Assembly (NCBI GenBank): GCA_947478455.1
Contig: CANJWR010000031.1
Coordinates: forward strand, 1 to 33,932
Source of the DNA: Beijerinckiaceae bacterium
GTDB lineage: Bacteria; Pseudomonadota; Alphaproteobacteria; Rhizobiales; Beijerinckiaceae
Direction of reading: 5' to 3'
Length of the DNA stretch: 33,932 bases
Positions 17,957-27,266 of the stretch are shown one piece after another. Position 1 is the stretch's first letter. Each line of letters begins with the position of its first letter. A program made the position numbers and the translations under genes. The notes beneath the pieces were generated by a model, which was not told the origin of the DNA, made no database searches, and was given only the letters and a program-made list of their open reading frames with translations.

Positions 17957-18736
17957 ATGCTCGTCATCCGCTCGCTGATCTTCAATATCCTGTTTTATGT
18001 CGCGCTGATCGGGTTGATCCTGATCGGCCTGCCGGCGCTGTGCATCAACCGGTTTGCGGTGTTTGCGGTCGCCGACATGTGGGCGAAAGTTTCATTCTGG
18101 CTGCTGCGGGTGATTTGCGGCACACATGTGGAATTTCGCGGGTTGCAGAATATTCCACAGGGCCCCTGCATTGTGGCCGCCAAGCACCAGTCGATCTGGG
18201 ACGTTTTCGGGATTCCGCCATTTTTCACCGACTACACCTTCATTCTGAAGCGTGAACTGACCTGGATTCCGCTGTTCGGCTGGTATCTGGCCCGGGCGGA
18301 TCTGACGGCCATCAATCGCTCGAAGGGCGCAGCCGCGCTCGGCGAAGCCAAGGCCCGAGCACGCGAAACATTGGGGGCTGGCCGGCAGTTGATCATCTAT
18401 CCAGAAGGCACGCGCCGTCCGGCCGGGGCGAAGCCCGAGTACAAATATGGCGTCGCCCATATCTATCGGGACAATTCGGTTCCCTGCGTTCCGGTGGCGC
18501 AGAATTCCGGCATGTTCTGGGCGCGCCGCTCGTTTCTCCGCAGGCCCGGAACCATTATCGTGGAGTTTTTGCCAGCTATTCCGCCCGGCGTTGAAAAGAA
18601 CGCCTTCTTCGCCATGCTGCAGGAAAGGCTTGAAATTGCGACGGACCGAATCATCGGTGAAACGCTGCAACGCAATCCCGAACTGGCAAGCATCCTGCCG
18701 TCGGACTGGGAATCACGCCGCGCCGACCGGGCCTAG
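17957..18736 (+). CDS. 1-acyl-sn-glycerol-3-phosphate acyltransferase (PlsC family)
   Basis: Membrane enzyme adding the second acyl chain to lysophosphatidic acid to give phosphatidic acid. The 259-residue protein starts with a membrane helix (IRSLIFNILFYVALIGLILI), then shows the acyltransferase block I HQSIWD (H-x4-D, about 77-82), NRSKGAAAL near 115, and block III YPEGTRRP (about 148-155). ATG 17957 is used; the frame is open eleven codons further upstream. It lies 72 bases after the YdcF-like gene on the same strand, and its stop overlaps the convergent ChaC-like gene by four bases. Paralogues with other acyl specificities (ornithine lipids) cannot be excluded. Confidence 0.9.
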   Translation: MLVIRSLIFNILFYVALIGLILIGLPALCINRFAVFAVADMWAKVSFWLLRVICGTHVEFRGLQNIPQGPCIVAAKHQSIWDVFGIPPFFTDYTFILKRELTWIPLFGWYLARADLTAINRSKGAAALGEAKARARETLGAGRQLIIYPEGTRRPAGAKPEYKYGVAHIYRDNSVPCVPVAQNSGMFWARRSFLRRPGTIIVEFLPAIPPGVEKNAFFAMLQERLEIATDRIIGETLQRNPELASILPSDWESRRADRA

Positions 18737-19329
18737 ACGGGGATTTCTGAAAGGCCTTTCACGACCGTTTCAAGCATGTGATCGCGAATTCCCATGGCGA
18801 TCAGATGTTCGTGGGTGTTGATAATATATTCCGGATTGGGCCCCGATTGGCCAACGCCTTGGCGCACCGCGCGAATAACTTCGTTCAACTGGAGTTGCCT
18901 GGAATATTGATGGTGGGTCCGGTCCACCGCATAGGCCAAGGCCCTGACGCAACGACCGTCGGCCAACGTGGCGACCGGCGTGATCTCGCGATAGACCATC
19001 GTAACCTGCTCGCGCTCGCGCAGATAGTTTATGGTGGCCGCCCGCGTAGATTCCTCGACCCTGTAGGCAACGCCCTGACATGAGCCGCCCCGATCAAGTC
19101 CAAGCACCAGCCCCGGCTGCTCCGGCGTGCCGCGATGCACGTGGGACAATACACAGAGCGCGCGATGAAAACCAAAAATCGTCGCATGCGAGCGCTCGAC
19201 GAATTCGAATCCGGGCCGCCAGATCAGCGAGCCATAGCCGAAAACCCAGAAGCCGCTTTCATCGATATTTTGGCTGCGTGGGGGCAAAACTTTTCCCGAT
19301 GGTTGAACAAGGCGCCCGGAATCGGCCAT
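18733..19329 (-). CDS. ChaC-like gamma-glutamylcyclotransferase
   Basis: A 198-residue enzyme of the glutathione-specific gamma-glutamylcyclotransferase family, which splits glutathione into 5-oxoproline and Cys-Gly. The signature FWVFGYGSLIWRPGFEF near residue 27-43 is the gamma-GCT substrate loop, followed by RALCVLSHVHRGTPEQPGLV and CQGVAYRV, and a C-terminal PNPEYIINTHEHL, all typical of ChaC. ATG 19329 is used; an in-frame TTG at 19347 is possible. Neither has a strong ribosome-binding site. It is convergent with plsC and divergent from the DUF2125 gene. Confidence 0.88.
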   Translation of the reverse strand: MADSGRLVQPSGKVLPPRSQNIDESGFWVFGYGSLIWRPGFEFVERSHATIFGFHRALCVLSHVHRGTPEQPGLVLGLDRGGSCQGVAYRVEESTRAATINYLREREQVTMVYREITPVATLADGRCVRALAYAVDRTHHQYSRQLQLNEVIRAVRQGVGQSGPNPEYIINTHEHLIAMGIRDHMLETVVKGLSEIPV

Positions 19330-19374
19330 GCTGGTTAAATATACCAATCCAAACTTTGCCGAAAAGGTCTCGAT

Positions 19375-20424
19375 TTGCCGCCTGAAATGTCACGTCCGAA
19401 TCCTGCGGCGAGCTGGATCAGGCGGCTCGCGCTATCGGGCGTGATGCTGGCTGTGCTCGTTGTCGGCGCATGGTTTGTGTCGCGCGCGGCTGCGTTGTGG
19501 GCGATCGACAACTGGGTTGAGCAGCAGCAGAGATTGTTCGGGCGGCGATGGACGTGCGGAACGCAAACGACCGCCGGTTTTCCGTTCCGGCTTGATTATG
19601 TGTGCTCGGATATAGCCGTCGAAACCATTTCGCGACGCAGCAGGCAGGAAGCGCGCGCCGCGCAGATGATGATTTCAGCGCCTCTGTATAATCCGCTTCT
19701 GGCGCAGGCCCGTCTTCAAGGTCCGTTGGTCTATCGCGACCTTCAGACGTCTGCGCAGGTTACTCTCGAATGGAGCGATCTGACCTTCGACATCGGCTGG
19801 AATCATCGTGGCATTCGAAGCCTGCTGTCGCGCACCACCGGTCTTTCGATCCAGCCTGGAGGTTTGCAGAACGCCAGCGCCGCCAGAATCGAGACGGCTC
19901 GGCTCGATATTCATGCTGCCGGGGAAGACGCGGTGGAAATAGCGCTTGATGTAGCAGGCGGCGATATTCCGGCGCTCGCGCGTCTGACAGGCTCTACAGA
20001 GCGCATGGGGCTGACAGCGGCAGCCCGGATGGACAAGGCCGAATTCCTGTTCCTCGACGATCTGTTGAGTTCGATCGAAGACTGGCGCATGGCGGGCGGC
20101 AAGCTGACCGTCTCAAAACTGGCGGCCCTGCAGGGGGCTATGTCGGCTGAACTCAGTGGCGCGCTCGAACTCGACGAGCAGCGCCGGGCGCGCGGAAATC
20201 TGTCGCTGTCGGCCAGCGGAATCGAGGATGTGTTGAAGCGTTACGGGGTGAACCCGGCTGCAGCTAGCATCGGCAGTGCGTTGACGGGCTTCTTTGCGCG
20301 TCGCGAGGAAACGCCGGCACCGCAGCGTCAGGCAGGCACGATCACTCTGCCGCTATGGTTGAAGGACGGGCGCGTGTTTGTGGGACCGGTCCGGCTGCCG
20401 CTTGTGCTGTTTCCGCTCTACTGA
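19375..20424 (+). CDS. DUF2125 domain-containing membrane-anchored protein
   Basis: A 349-residue alphaproteobacterial protein of unknown function. An N-terminal membrane anchor (LALSGVMLAVLVVGAWFVS, about 18-36) leads into the DUF2125 region: WAIDNWVEQQQRLFGRRWTC, GFPFRLDYVCSD and SAPLYNPLLAQARLQGPL, with two Cys that could form a periplasmic disulfide. The rest is beta-rich, likely periplasmic, resembling long lipid-transfer-type repeats only in general character. TTG 19375 has AAAAGG about seven bases before it; ATG 19387 is the alternative. The 3' end overlaps the convergent tyrC gene by seven bases. Confidence 0.82.
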   Translation: MPPEMSRPNPAASWIRRLALSGVMLAVLVVGAWFVSRAAALWAIDNWVEQQQRLFGRRWTCGTQTTAGFPFRLDYVCSDIAVETISRRSRQEARAAQMMISAPLYNPLLAQARLQGPLVYRDLQTSAQVTLEWSDLTFDIGWNHRGIRSLLSRTTGLSIQPGGLQNASAARIETARLDIHAAGEDAVEIALDVAGGDIPALARLTGSTERMGLTAAARMDKAEFLFLDDLLSSIEDWRMAGGKLTVSKLAALQGAMSAELSGALELDEQRRARGNLSLSASGIEDVLKRYGVNPAAASIGSALTGFFARREETPAPQRQAGTITLPLWLKDGRVFVGPVRLPLVLFPLY

Positions 20425-21380
20425 ATTTCGCCCGAGCCGTCCTGTGCGAGACGCCCGAAATCGGCGGTCGCGGTTTCCTGACCCTGCTCGATGATGCTGC
20501 GGCGGATGGTGCGCGTGCGCGAAAAGCGCTCATGCAGGCCGTCGCCGTCACCTTCGCGAATCATTTTCACCAGACCGGCAAGGTCGTCGTTGAAGCGATC
20601 CAGCATTTCGAGCACGGCGCTCTTGTTGTTCAGGAAGACGTCGCGCCACATGGTCGGATCGGACGCCGCGATGCGGGTGAAGTCGCGAAAGCCGCCAGCG
20701 GAAAACTTGATGACTTCGGACTTGGTGCCTTCTTCCAGTGCGGCGGCTGTGCCGACAATGTTGAAGGCGATCAGATGCGGAAGATGGCTGGTGATCCCGA
20801 GAACCAGATCGTGATGGGTTGGAGTCATGATCTCGACATTGGAACCAGTTGCCGTCCAGAACTCGCGCACGCGGGCGATCGCGTCTGGATCGGTCCGCTC
20901 CGGTGGGGTCAGAATGCACCAGCGATTCTTGAACAGGGTCGCAAAACCTGCATCGGGGCCGGAAAATTCCGTACCGGCTACCGGATGGGCGGGAACTAAA
21001 CTCACGCCTTGCGGCAAATAGGGCGCGACGCTCGCTATGACCGAAGCCTTGACGGATCCCACGTCGGACAGAATGGCGCCGGGCTTCAGGCAAGCCCCGA
21101 TTTCCTTGGCGACCGCCGTATTGGCCCCGACCGGCACACACAAAATTACCAGATCTGCATCGCGCACGCCGGCTGCGGCTGTCTCTGCCACTTCATCGGC
21201 GATGCCGATTTCGGCGACGCGGGCGCGCACCTGCGGCGATTGATCGATCGCCACGATGGTTCCAGCGAGATTCTTGCGCCGCGCCACGCGCGCAATCGAT
21301 GAGCCAATCAATCCGAGGCCGATGATCGCGACGCGCCGGAACAGAGGCTGCGGCAGGGCGGGTCCGAGATTGTCAGACAC
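20418..21380 (-). CDS. tyrC: Prephenate/arogenate dehydrogenase (TyrC/TyrA type)
   Basis: NAD(P)-dependent dehydrogenase of tyrosine biosynthesis, acting on prephenate and/or arogenate. The 320-residue protein has the Rossmann motif [10 protein letters not shown] (21-30), [25 protein letters not shown] with the conserved catalytic-region His, and [19 protein letters not shown], all typical of TyrA proteins of this class; there is no ACT or chorismate mutase fusion. It starts with GTG and overlaps the hisC stop by eight bases, so the chorismate mutase / hisC / tyrC genes form one unit. The symbol tyrC follows alphaproteobacterial usage; cofactor and substrate preference are not determined by sequence inspection. 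Confidence 0.93.
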   Translation of the reverse strand: MSDNLGPALPQPLFRRVAIIGLGLIGSSIARVARRKNLAGTIVAIDQSPQVRARVAEIGIADEVAETAAAGVRDADLVILCVPVGANTAVAKEIGACLKPGAILSDVGSVKASVIASVAPYLPQGVSLVPAHPVAGTEFSGPDAGFATLFKNRWCILTPPERTDPDAIARVREFWTATGSNVEIMTPTHHDLVLGITSHLPHLIAFNIVGTAAALEEGTKSEVIKFSAGGFRDFTRIAASDPTMWRDVFLNNKSAVLEMLDRFNDDLAGLVKMIREGDGDGLHERFSRTRTIRRSIIEQGQETATADFGRLAQDGSGEIQ

Positions 21381-22485
21381 GCGCCGCGCCCTTTACGAAA
21401 TCGCGCAATGCGCCGACCACAAGCTGGTTCGCCTCCTCGGTTCCCACCGTTATACGCAGGCATTGCGGGAGTTTGTAGGACGCAACATTGCGGACGATGA
21501 TGCCCCGCGCGGTCAGGAATGCGTCGGCGTCTTTTGCGGTTGCGCCTGCTGTCGCGGGGAAATGCACGAGCAGGAAGTTGGCGACGCTGGGCGTCACTTT
21601 CAGGCCGAGTTTGGCGATCTCGTCGCTCAGCCAGGTCAGCCACTTTTCATTGTGGTCCGCCGCGAACGTCACGTGATCGGCGTCCTCGATGGCGGCGATG
21701 CCGGCTTCCATTGCGGGGCCGTTGACGTTGAACGGACCGCGAATGCGATGCAGGGCGTCACAGATATGTCCTGGCGCAAAGGCCCAGCCGAGACGCAGAT
21801 TGGCGAGGCCGTGAATCTTCGAGAAGGTTCGGGTCATCACCACATTGTCGTTGGTCGAAACCATTTCGAGGCCGGCGGAATAGTCATTGCGGCGAACATA
21901 TTCGGCATAGGCGGCGTCCAGTACCAGCAGTACATGGGGCGGCAGGCTGGCGTGCAGGCGCTTGACCTCCGACATGGGCGCGTAGGTGCCGGTCGGATTG
22001 TTCGGATTGGCGAGGAAGATCATTTTCGTGCGCGGCGTGACATGCGCGAGGATCGCGTCGACATCGGCGGTGAAATTCGTTTCCGGCACAACGACAGGTT
22101 TTCCGCCGGCCGCCAGAATGGCGATCTCGTAAACCAGAAAGCCGTGAGTGGTGAAAATGCCTTCGTCGCCTTCGCCGATATAGGCGGTGGCCAGAAGGTG
22201 CAGCAGATCGTCCGAACCGCAGCCGCAGACGATGCGGGCGGGATCGAGACCGTAGCGCTTGCCGATTGCTTCACGCAGACGCAACGCTGAGCCTTCCGGA
22301 TAATCTTCCAGTTTGCCGGCTACGGACTTGAAGGCCTCGATGGCTTTCTTCGAAGCTCCGAGCGGGGATTCGTTGGACGAGAGCTTGAAGATGCGCGCCA
22401 CCCCGGGGGCGGAACTCTTGCCCGGCACATAGGGATCGATCTTGAGAATGCCGTCGCGCGGAACAGGGCGATCAATCTGGGTCAT
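21373..22485 (-). CDS. hisC: Histidinol-phosphate/aromatic aminotransferase HisC
   Basis: PLP-dependent fold-I aminotransferase of 370 residues. Motifs: LSSNESPLG (35-43), the NPNNPTG loop (160-166), Asp in VLDAAYAEY (190) and the PLP lysine in [16 protein letters not shown] (K223). HisC works in histidine synthesis, and this family also transaminates aromatic keto acids. Its position between chorismate mutase and prephenate dehydrogenase argues that here it serves phenylalanine/tyrosine (or prephenate) transamination, possibly in addition to histidinol phosphate. A second hisC elsewhere would support that. The stop overlaps the start of tyrC, implying translational coupling. Confidence 0.94.
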   Translation of the reverse strand: MTQIDRPVPRDGILKIDPYVPGKSSAPGVARIFKLSSNESPLGASKKAIEAFKSVAGKLEDYPEGSALRLREAIGKRYGLDPARIVCGCGSDDLLHLLATAYIGEGDEGIFTTHGFLVYEIAILAAGGKPVVVPETNFTADVDAILAHVTPRTKMIFLANPNNPTGTYAPMSEVKRLHASLPPHVLLVLDAAYAEYVRRNDYSAGLEMVSTNDNVVMTRTFSKIHGLANLRLGWAFAPGHICDALHRIRGPFNVNGPAMEAGIAAIEDADHVTFAADHNEKWLTWLSDEIAKLGLKVTPSVANFLLVHFPATAGATAKDADAFLTARGIIVRNVASYKLPQCLRITVGTEEANQLVVGALRDFVKGAARV

Positions 22486-22533
22486 CTGGGTCTTTCGGAA
22501 ATTTTAGGGCGAAGGATGTTCGGGTTTCGGTGC

Positions 22534-23406
22534 TCAGGGCCGTTGCGGCGTTTGCGCCAGATGGTCGCAGCGCGCCGCATGGCTGCCAACCTGAACGACG
22601 CGGGGGCCCGGACTGCCGGCGCGAACCAGCGCATCGCGTAGATGATCGGCAGTCGCGCTGCCTGGCGTAGCCACGAGCAGCGAGAGCCCCATTTCGGTGG
22701 CGGCGTTGCCGAGAATTTCGCCGCCCAAACCCCCAACCTGGTCAGGAATGCCGTCGCGCCATCGCTCAAGCGTCACGGACCAGATCAGCACGTCGCGGGC
22801 GGCGGCTTCAGCCAATGGCAGGGATAGGACAAACACCGGCATGCCGGCGGGATGGTCCGGCCGTTCGACGAATGGCACGCGGGCGATGATCTTCGGCGCT
22901 TCGGGCGCGGCCAGTTTTTGCCACCATGCACCGGCCGCGATCCCGCCGTCGATGCGGACCATTCCGAGATCGCCGCCGGAGCGAGCCACAGCGTTTATGA
23001 CGCCCGCCGGGCCCTGATGCTGGATGAACGGCACCGTGAAGCCGAAATGGAAGCGCACCGAATCGCGCATGGCGGCGTCGCCGCCCGCAATGTCGGCGTG
23101 AACCGAATAATTCGCCTGCACATAGGTGAAGGTGGCGATGACGATGCGCCAGATTCCCTCGACGGTGTCGAGCGGCAGAATGCCCTTGTGGCGACCCGCG
23201 ATGCGCCGCATCATGTCAGCCTCACGGCCGGGCCGGAAGGCCGAGCCGCCGCCCTGCCGAGCCTTGACGGCGATCAGGCCTTCGATGATGTCGCCGCGCT
23301 CCATCAGAAGCCGATGCATGTCGGCGTCAATGCGGTCGATATCGACCCTCAGGCGGTTCAACGCCGCAAGGGGGTCGACTTCCATCTCTGAAACTGGGTC
23401 TGACAC
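22534..23406 (-). CDS. Chorismate mutase (AroQ type) with extended C-terminal domain
   Basis: A 290-residue protein. Residues about 10-95 are an AroQ helical chorismate mutase: LRVDIDRIDADMHRLLMERG, AVKARQGGG, FRPGREADMMRRI and EGIWRIVI, converting chorismate to prephenate. The remaining ~190 residues are an extra domain without a motif I recognise (contains TVPFIQHQGPAGVINAVARS and GGLGGEILGNAATEMGLSLL, the latter reminiscent of a small regulatory fold). Similar long forms occur in Rhizobiales next to hisC-tyrC. It starts with GTG 23406; ATG 23385 is possible. First gene of the minus-strand aromatic unit, divergent from metX. Confidence 0.9.
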   Translation of the reverse strand: MSDPVSEMEVDPLAALNRLRVDIDRIDADMHRLLMERGDIIEGLIAVKARQGGGSAFRPGREADMMRRIAGRHKGILPLDTVEGIWRIVIATFTYVQANYSVHADIAGGDAAMRDSVRFHFGFTVPFIQHQGPAGVINAVARSGGDLGMVRIDGGIAAGAWWQKLAAPEAPKIIARVPFVERPDHPAGMPVFVLSLPLAEAAARDVLIWSVTLERWRDGIPDQVGGLGGEILGNAATEMGLSLLVATPGSATADHLRDALVRAGSPGPRVVQVGSHAARCDHLAQTPQRP

Positions 23407-23558
23407 AGCGGATCTCGATCAGAAAAGCCTGTGGGAGAGTTCATAAGGCGGCCTGCCGGACTTGGCAAAGGATTCCGCCCCAGGCAGGTGCCCTGACATC
23501 AATGGCGGCGCAATGGCTTGGCTTGCAAAAGACTTTCAACCTGAATACCGTACGATAC

Positions 23559-23574
23559 GTTCGAAAAATCGAAC
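23559..23574. promoter_or_regulatory. Inverted repeat GTTCGA-AAAA-TCGAAC before metX
   Basis: Perfect six-base arms separated by AAAA, ending 22 bases before the preferred metX start. An operator for the divergent methionine/aromatic genes or a short leader hairpin is possible. I do not recognise a known regulator site. Confidence 0.45.
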
Positions 23575-23596
23575 AAAAAGCGTGTATGAGGCCCGG

Positions 23597-24790
23597 GTGA
23601 CGTCCGAGGAAATTTCCAAACTCGCCAGCCAGGCGGCGATCAATGAAGTCGATGCGCCCCACAGTCTGGTTGTGCGTTTTCCCGAGTCAGACCCGCTGTT
23701 GATGGATGCCGGCGTGCCCGTCGCGCCGCTCACGATCGCCTACCAGACCTACGGAACCCTCAACGCCGCAAAGTCGAACGCGGTGCTCATCTGCCATGCT
23801 CTGACAGGCGACCAGCATGTCGCCAATGTGCATCCCGTCACCGGCAAGGGGGGATGGTGGGAAACCATGGTGGGGCCCGGAAAGCCGATCGACACCAATC
23901 GCTATTTCGTCATCTGCTCCAACGTGGTCGGCGGCTGCATGGGGACGACTGGCCCGGCGTCGCTCAATGCCACAACCGGCAAGCCTTACGGGCTTGATCT
24001 GCCGGTGGTGACGATCAAGGATATGGTGCGGGCGCAGGCCAAGCTCATCGACCATCTGGGCATTGATCAATTATTTTGTGTAGCAGGTGGCTCCATGGGT
24101 GGCATGCAGGTGCTGCAATGGGCGGCGCTCTATCCAGACCGTGTGTTCGCCGCCATGCCGATTGCGGCGGCCGCCAGACATTCGTCACAGAATATCGCCT
24201 TCCATGAAGTCGGGCGTCAGGCCGTCATGGCCGATCCAGAATGGAACGGCGGGCGCTATTTCGAAAATGGCGCGAAGCCTTCCAAAGGTCTCGCGGTGGC
24301 CCGTATGGCTGCCCATATCACCTATATGTCGGATGAAGCGCTGCATCGTAAATTTGGCCGCAAATTGCAGGATCGATCCGCGCCGACTTTTTCGTTCGAT
24401 GCTGATTTCCAGATCGAAAGCTATCTGCGCCATCAGGGTTCGAGCTTCGTCGAACGTTTCGACGCCAATTCCTATCTCTATGTGACGCGCGCGATGGATT
24501 ATTTCGATCTCGCGGCCGATTATGACGGCAGTCTGGCGCGCGCCTTCAAGGGCACAAAAACCCGTTTCTGTGTTGTGTCGTTCACATCCGACTGGCTGTT
24601 CCCGACGTCGGACTCGCGCGCCATCGTGCATGCGCTGAACGCCGGAGGAGCCTCGGTTTCCTTCGTCGAAATTGAAACCGACAAGGGCCATGACGCTTTT
24701 CTGCTCGACGTGCCGGATCTGCTCGCCACCACCAAGGGTTTTCTGGATGCGGCGGCGCGAGCTCGCGGCATAGCGGCGGCGGGAGTCTGA
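23597..24790 (+). CDS. metX: Homoserine O-acetyltransferase MetX
   Basis: Alpha/beta-hydrolase-fold acyltransferase activating L-homoserine at the start of methionine synthesis. From GTG 23597 (GAGG five bases upstream) it is 397 residues, normal for MetX; the frame is open upstream but unlike the family. Family blocks: [50 protein letters not shown], the nucleophile elbow [12 protein letters not shown] (Ser near 166), [12 protein letters not shown] with the catalytic Asp, and [10 protein letters not shown] with the catalytic His. Acetyl versus succinyl donor cannot be settled by eye. metW follows one base after the stop. Confidence 0.95.
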   Translation: MTSEEISKLASQAAINEVDAPHSLVVRFPESDPLLMDAGVPVAPLTIAYQTYGTLNAAKSNAVLICHALTGDQHVANVHPVTGKGGWWETMVGPGKPIDTNRYFVICSNVVGGCMGTTGPASLNATTGKPYGLDLPVVTIKDMVRAQAKLIDHLGIDQLFCVAGGSMGGMQVLQWAALYPDRVFAAMPIAAAARHSSQNIAFHEVGRQAVMADPEWNGGRYFENGAKPSKGLAVARMAAHITYMSDEALHRKFGRKLQDRSAPTFSFDADFQIESYLRHQGSSFVERFDANSYLYVTRAMDYFDLAADYDGSLARAFKGTKTRFCVVSFTSDWLFPTSDSRAIVHALNAGGASVSFVEIETDKGHDAFLLDVPDLLATTKGFLDAAARARGIAAAGV

Positions 24791-24791
24791 C

Positions 24792-25442
24792 ATGACAGAA
24801 GCCCAGCGCCATACGGGCGACGAGGCCATTCGGGCCGATGCGCGCGTCGATCTACTGCTGATTGCCGATATGGTTCAGCGCAACTCGCGCGTTCTCGATG
24901 TCGGTTGCGGCGACGGCACGCTGTTGCGACTGCTCAGCGAACAGCGCGGCGTTGATGCGCGCGGCATGGAACTGTCGCAACGGGGCGTGAACGACTGTGT
25001 CGCCAAGGGCCTGTCGGTCATTCAGGGCGATGCGGATATCGATCTCTCGGATTATCCGGACGACGGATTCGACTATGTGATCCTGTCGCAGACGCTACAG
25101 GCGACACGCCATCCGCGCCGGGTCCTTGAACAAATGTTGCGAATCGGTCGCCGCGCCATCGTGTCGTTTCCGAATTTCGGACATTGGCGAATCCGCAAAC
25201 AGCTCATGTTTCATGGCCGCATGCCGGTAACCGAGAATCTGTCATACGCCTGGTACGATACGCCGAACATTCATTTCTGCACGATCCGCGATTTCGTCGG
25301 ACTCGTCGAGGATATCGGGGCCGACATCGAGCGCGGCGTTGCGCTCAATCGTTACGGTTATCCGGTGCGCGTCAACGCACCCTGGTGGGTGTGGAATATG
25401 TTCGGCGAGCAGGGCGTGTTTCTGTTGAAACGCCGGGGCTGA
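24792..25442 (+). CDS. metW: Methionine biosynthesis protein MetW
   Basis: A 216-residue class-I methyltransferase-fold protein that works with MetX in homoserine acylation in bacteria carrying the pair. SAM-type motif VLDVGCGDGTLLRLL (34-48), then ARGMELSQRGVNDCVAKGLS, DADIDLSDYPDDGFDYVILS and the MetW hallmark FPNFGHWRIRKQL with GRMPVT and YAWYDTPNIHFCTIRDF. The start is one base after the metX stop, so translation is probably coupled. A hairpin overlaps its stop codon. Confidence 0.95.
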   Translation: MTEAQRHTGDEAIRADARVDLLLIADMVQRNSRVLDVGCGDGTLLRLLSEQRGVDARGMELSQRGVNDCVAKGLSVIQGDADIDLSDYPDDGFDYVILSQTLQATRHPRRVLEQMLRIGRRAIVSFPNFGHWRIRKQLMFHGRMPVTENLSYAWYDTPNIHFCTIRDFVGLVEDIGADIERGVALNRYGYPVRVNAPWWVWNMFGEQGVFLLKRRG

Positions 25443-25457
25443 TTCGCATCAGCCCCG
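25434..25457 (+). terminator. 10-bp hairpin overlapping the metW stop
   Basis: CGGGGCTGAT (25434-25443) pairs perfectly with ATCAGCCCCG (25448-25457) around TCGC, with the metW stop codon inside the first arm. There is no T-run directly after the stem. Probably ends the metXW transcript. Confidence 0.5.
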
Positions 25458-25478
25458 CAATACGCGCTGAACGACAGG

Positions 25479-26021
25479 TCAGTCTTTTTTCTTGGCGGCC
25501 TTGGCGCGCTCTATGCCTTGCAGCACAAGAGCCTGTGCTTCCTGCGCGTCGCCCCAGCGGACAACCTTGACCCACTTGCCGGGTTCCAAATCCTTGTAGT
25601 GCTGGAAGAAATGTTCGATTTGCTTCAGCGTGATGTCGGGCAGATCGGTGAAGTTTTTGACCTTGTCATAGCGCTGCGTGAGTTTTGACGACGGCACTGC
25701 CAGCAGCTTCTCGTCGCCGCCCGCCTCGTCTTCCATCAACAGAACGCCGACGATGCGGCAGCTCATGATTGCGCCGGGAACGATCGCGCGCGTGTTTGCG
25801 ACGATCACGTCGCAGGGATCGCCGTCATCCGACAGTGTGTGCGGGATGAAGCCGTAATTCCCCGGATAGCGCATGGCCGTATAGAGGAAGCGGTCGACCA
25901 CCAGCGCTCCGGCTTCCTTGTCCATCTCGTATTTGATCGGTTCGCCCCCGATCGGAACTTCGATCACGACATTGACGTCGTAGGGGGGATTCTTGCCGAT
26001 TGAAACTGCGTCAATGCGCAT
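25479..26021 (-). CDS. ppa: Inorganic pyrophosphatase
   Basis: Family I soluble pyrophosphatase, hydrolysing PPi to phosphate with Mg2+. The 180-residue length is typical. Visible motifs are [35 protein letters not shown] with the family signature DGDPCDV whose Asp residues bind metal, and [23 protein letters not shown] six bases before ATG 26021 supports the start. It ends in a Lys-rich tail (AKAAKKKD). Convergent with metW. Confidence 0.96.
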   Translation of the reverse strand: MRIDAVSIGKNPPYDVNVVIEVPIGGEPIKYEMDKEAGALVVDRFLYTAMRYPGNYGFIPHTLSDDGDPCDVIVANTRAIVPGAIMSCRIVGVLLMEDEAGGDEKLLAVPSSKLTQRYDKVKNFTDLPDITLKQIEHFFQHYKDLEPGKWVKVVRWGDAQEAQALVLQGIERAKAAKKKD

Positions 26022-26111
26022 GAAAAACTCCGAACAGATGTGGCTGCGTGTCTATGGACGCAGCCTGAATGGCGCAAGCCAGACTAAATGCCAGAGGTAA
26101 ACGCTTTTGGC

Positions 26112-26618
26112 TTAGTCGAAAGCATAAGCCACACGATCGCGCATTTCTGCGCCGAATTTCTCCGGTGCGCGCCGCACAATCTTGCCGCCCATATGCTCGT
26201 AAAAGCCCAGAGCGCGGTCGTTGTCGGCCAGAGCCCAGACCAGCATATTCTGGTAGCCATGTTCGAAAAGATCGCGCCGGACTGCATGAAAAAGTCGACG
26301 GCCGAAACCCAGACCCTGAAATTCCGGCGCAAGATACAGCTCGAACAATTCGCCCTGATAGGGCAGCGACGGCACCCGATTCCGGCCATAGCTCGCGTAG
26401 CCGCCGATCGAATCATCGAAATCCAGCACAACCAGACGCGATCCGCGCGCGATTGCGGATTTCCACCAGCGCGGTCCGCGGCGCGCAATCATACGCTCCA
26501 GTTCGCGGCCCGGAATGATTCCCCGATAGGCGTCGTGCCATGCAGAATCATGCACGGCTGCGATTTCGTCGGAATCAGCCGAACGGGCTGCTCTTATGGT
26601 GATGGATGTTTCGACCAT
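26112..26618 (-). CDS. GNAT-family N-acetyltransferase
   Basis: A 168-residue acetyl-CoA-dependent acetyltransferase. It opens with the GNAT start ITIRAARSADSDEIAAVHDS, has the acetyl-CoA loop FQGLGFGRRLFHAV (the Q/R-x-x-G-x-G/A motif) following ELFELYLAPE, and ends with NDRALGFYEHMGGKIV, the typical C-terminal block. The substrate is unknown; FYEHMGGK-type relatives act on amines or protein N-termini. No clear ribosome-binding site precedes ATG 26618. Confidence 0.88.
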   Translation of the reverse strand: MVETSITIRAARSADSDEIAAVHDSAWHDAYRGIIPGRELERMIARRGPRWWKSAIARGSRLVVLDFDDSIGGYASYGRNRVPSLPYQGELFELYLAPEFQGLGFGRRLFHAVRRDLFEHGYQNMLVWALADNDRALGFYEHMGGKIVRRAPEKFGAEMRDRVAYAFD

Positions 26619-26729
26619 GCGGCAATGTTAGGGGCGGATCGCCACCGGCCGCAAGTCTCTTTGTTTCTGCACAAGCAAAAATCATTCTTGCCAATCGGCT
26701 CCTCGCAAGCCTGCGAGCAGGATTGCGAA

Positions 26730-27203
26730 TCAGAAGACGCCGGGGATCCAGCGCTTTACGTTGGCCGCGTAAATCTCATAGTCGCGACCGAACAAAGCCT
26801 GCATGTGAATCTCGTCAGCCAATACACGACGATGAAACCAGACCACGTGAAACAGCAGGATCAAGAGGGCGAAAGCCGACTTGAACGTCAGCACCAGCCC
26901 GTAGATGAAAATCAGGTGCCCGAGATACATGGGATTGCGCACGTATTTGTAGGGGCCGTCCATGACCAGCCGTTCTGGCGGGATGGCGATGCCGGGCCCG
27001 CCGCCGCCTTGCGCAATCCGATAGTTTCCGGTGAGCCGATATTGCGCATAGCCCCAGACCAAAAACACAAGGCCGAAAGGCATGATCGAGAAACCTGCGC
27101 CTTCGGACACAATTTCGTAGGCAAAGACCGCAATCGGAAAGAACACGAAGGTGCGGAACGGCGTGCTGCCGAACCTTTCCTTCCACGTGCCCCAAACAGT
27201 CAT
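26730..27203 (-). CDS. PEMT/ICMT-like membrane methyltransferase
   Basis: A small integral membrane protein of 157 residues from ATG 27203 (an in-frame TTG at 27236 is possible). It has three or four hydrophobic helices and the family signature GPYKYVRNPMYLGHLIFIYG, followed by LADEIHMQALFGRDYEIYAA, where the final Glu/Tyr region (E...FG..Y..Y) is the isoprenylcysteine/phospholipid methyltransferase C-terminal block. Such proteins methylate lipids or other small hydrophobic acceptors with SAM; the acceptor here is unknown. It lies 63 bases after the Rieske oxygenase gene on the same strand and may be co-transcribed with it. Confidence 0.82.
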   Translation of the reverse strand: MTVWGTWKERFGSTPFRTFVFFPIAVFAYEIVSEGAGFSIMPFGLVFLVWGYAQYRLTGNYRIAQGGGGPGIAIPPERLVMDGPYKYVRNPMYLGHLIFIYGLVLTFKSAFALLILLFHVVWFHRRVLADEIHMQALFGRDYEIYAANVKRWIPGVF

Positions 27204-27266
27204 TCTGGCGTGTGCGTCATCCGCAGGCCCGACCAATTTCGTCTCCCGATCAAATAATGCTTCAAA

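Noticed and set aside
21256..22290. 344-codon plus-strand open frame
   Set aside because: Antisense to tyrC and hisC, both clear family members; typical GC-rich shadow reading.
23460..23596. SAM-II riboswitch before metX
   Set aside because: Expected for many relatives, but the conserved blocks are not visible; left for a covariance-model search.
26088..27257. 389-codon plus-strand open frame
   Set aside because: It runs antisense across the GNAT and methyltransferase genes, whose minus-strand products match known families; the plus-strand translation has no recognisable domain.
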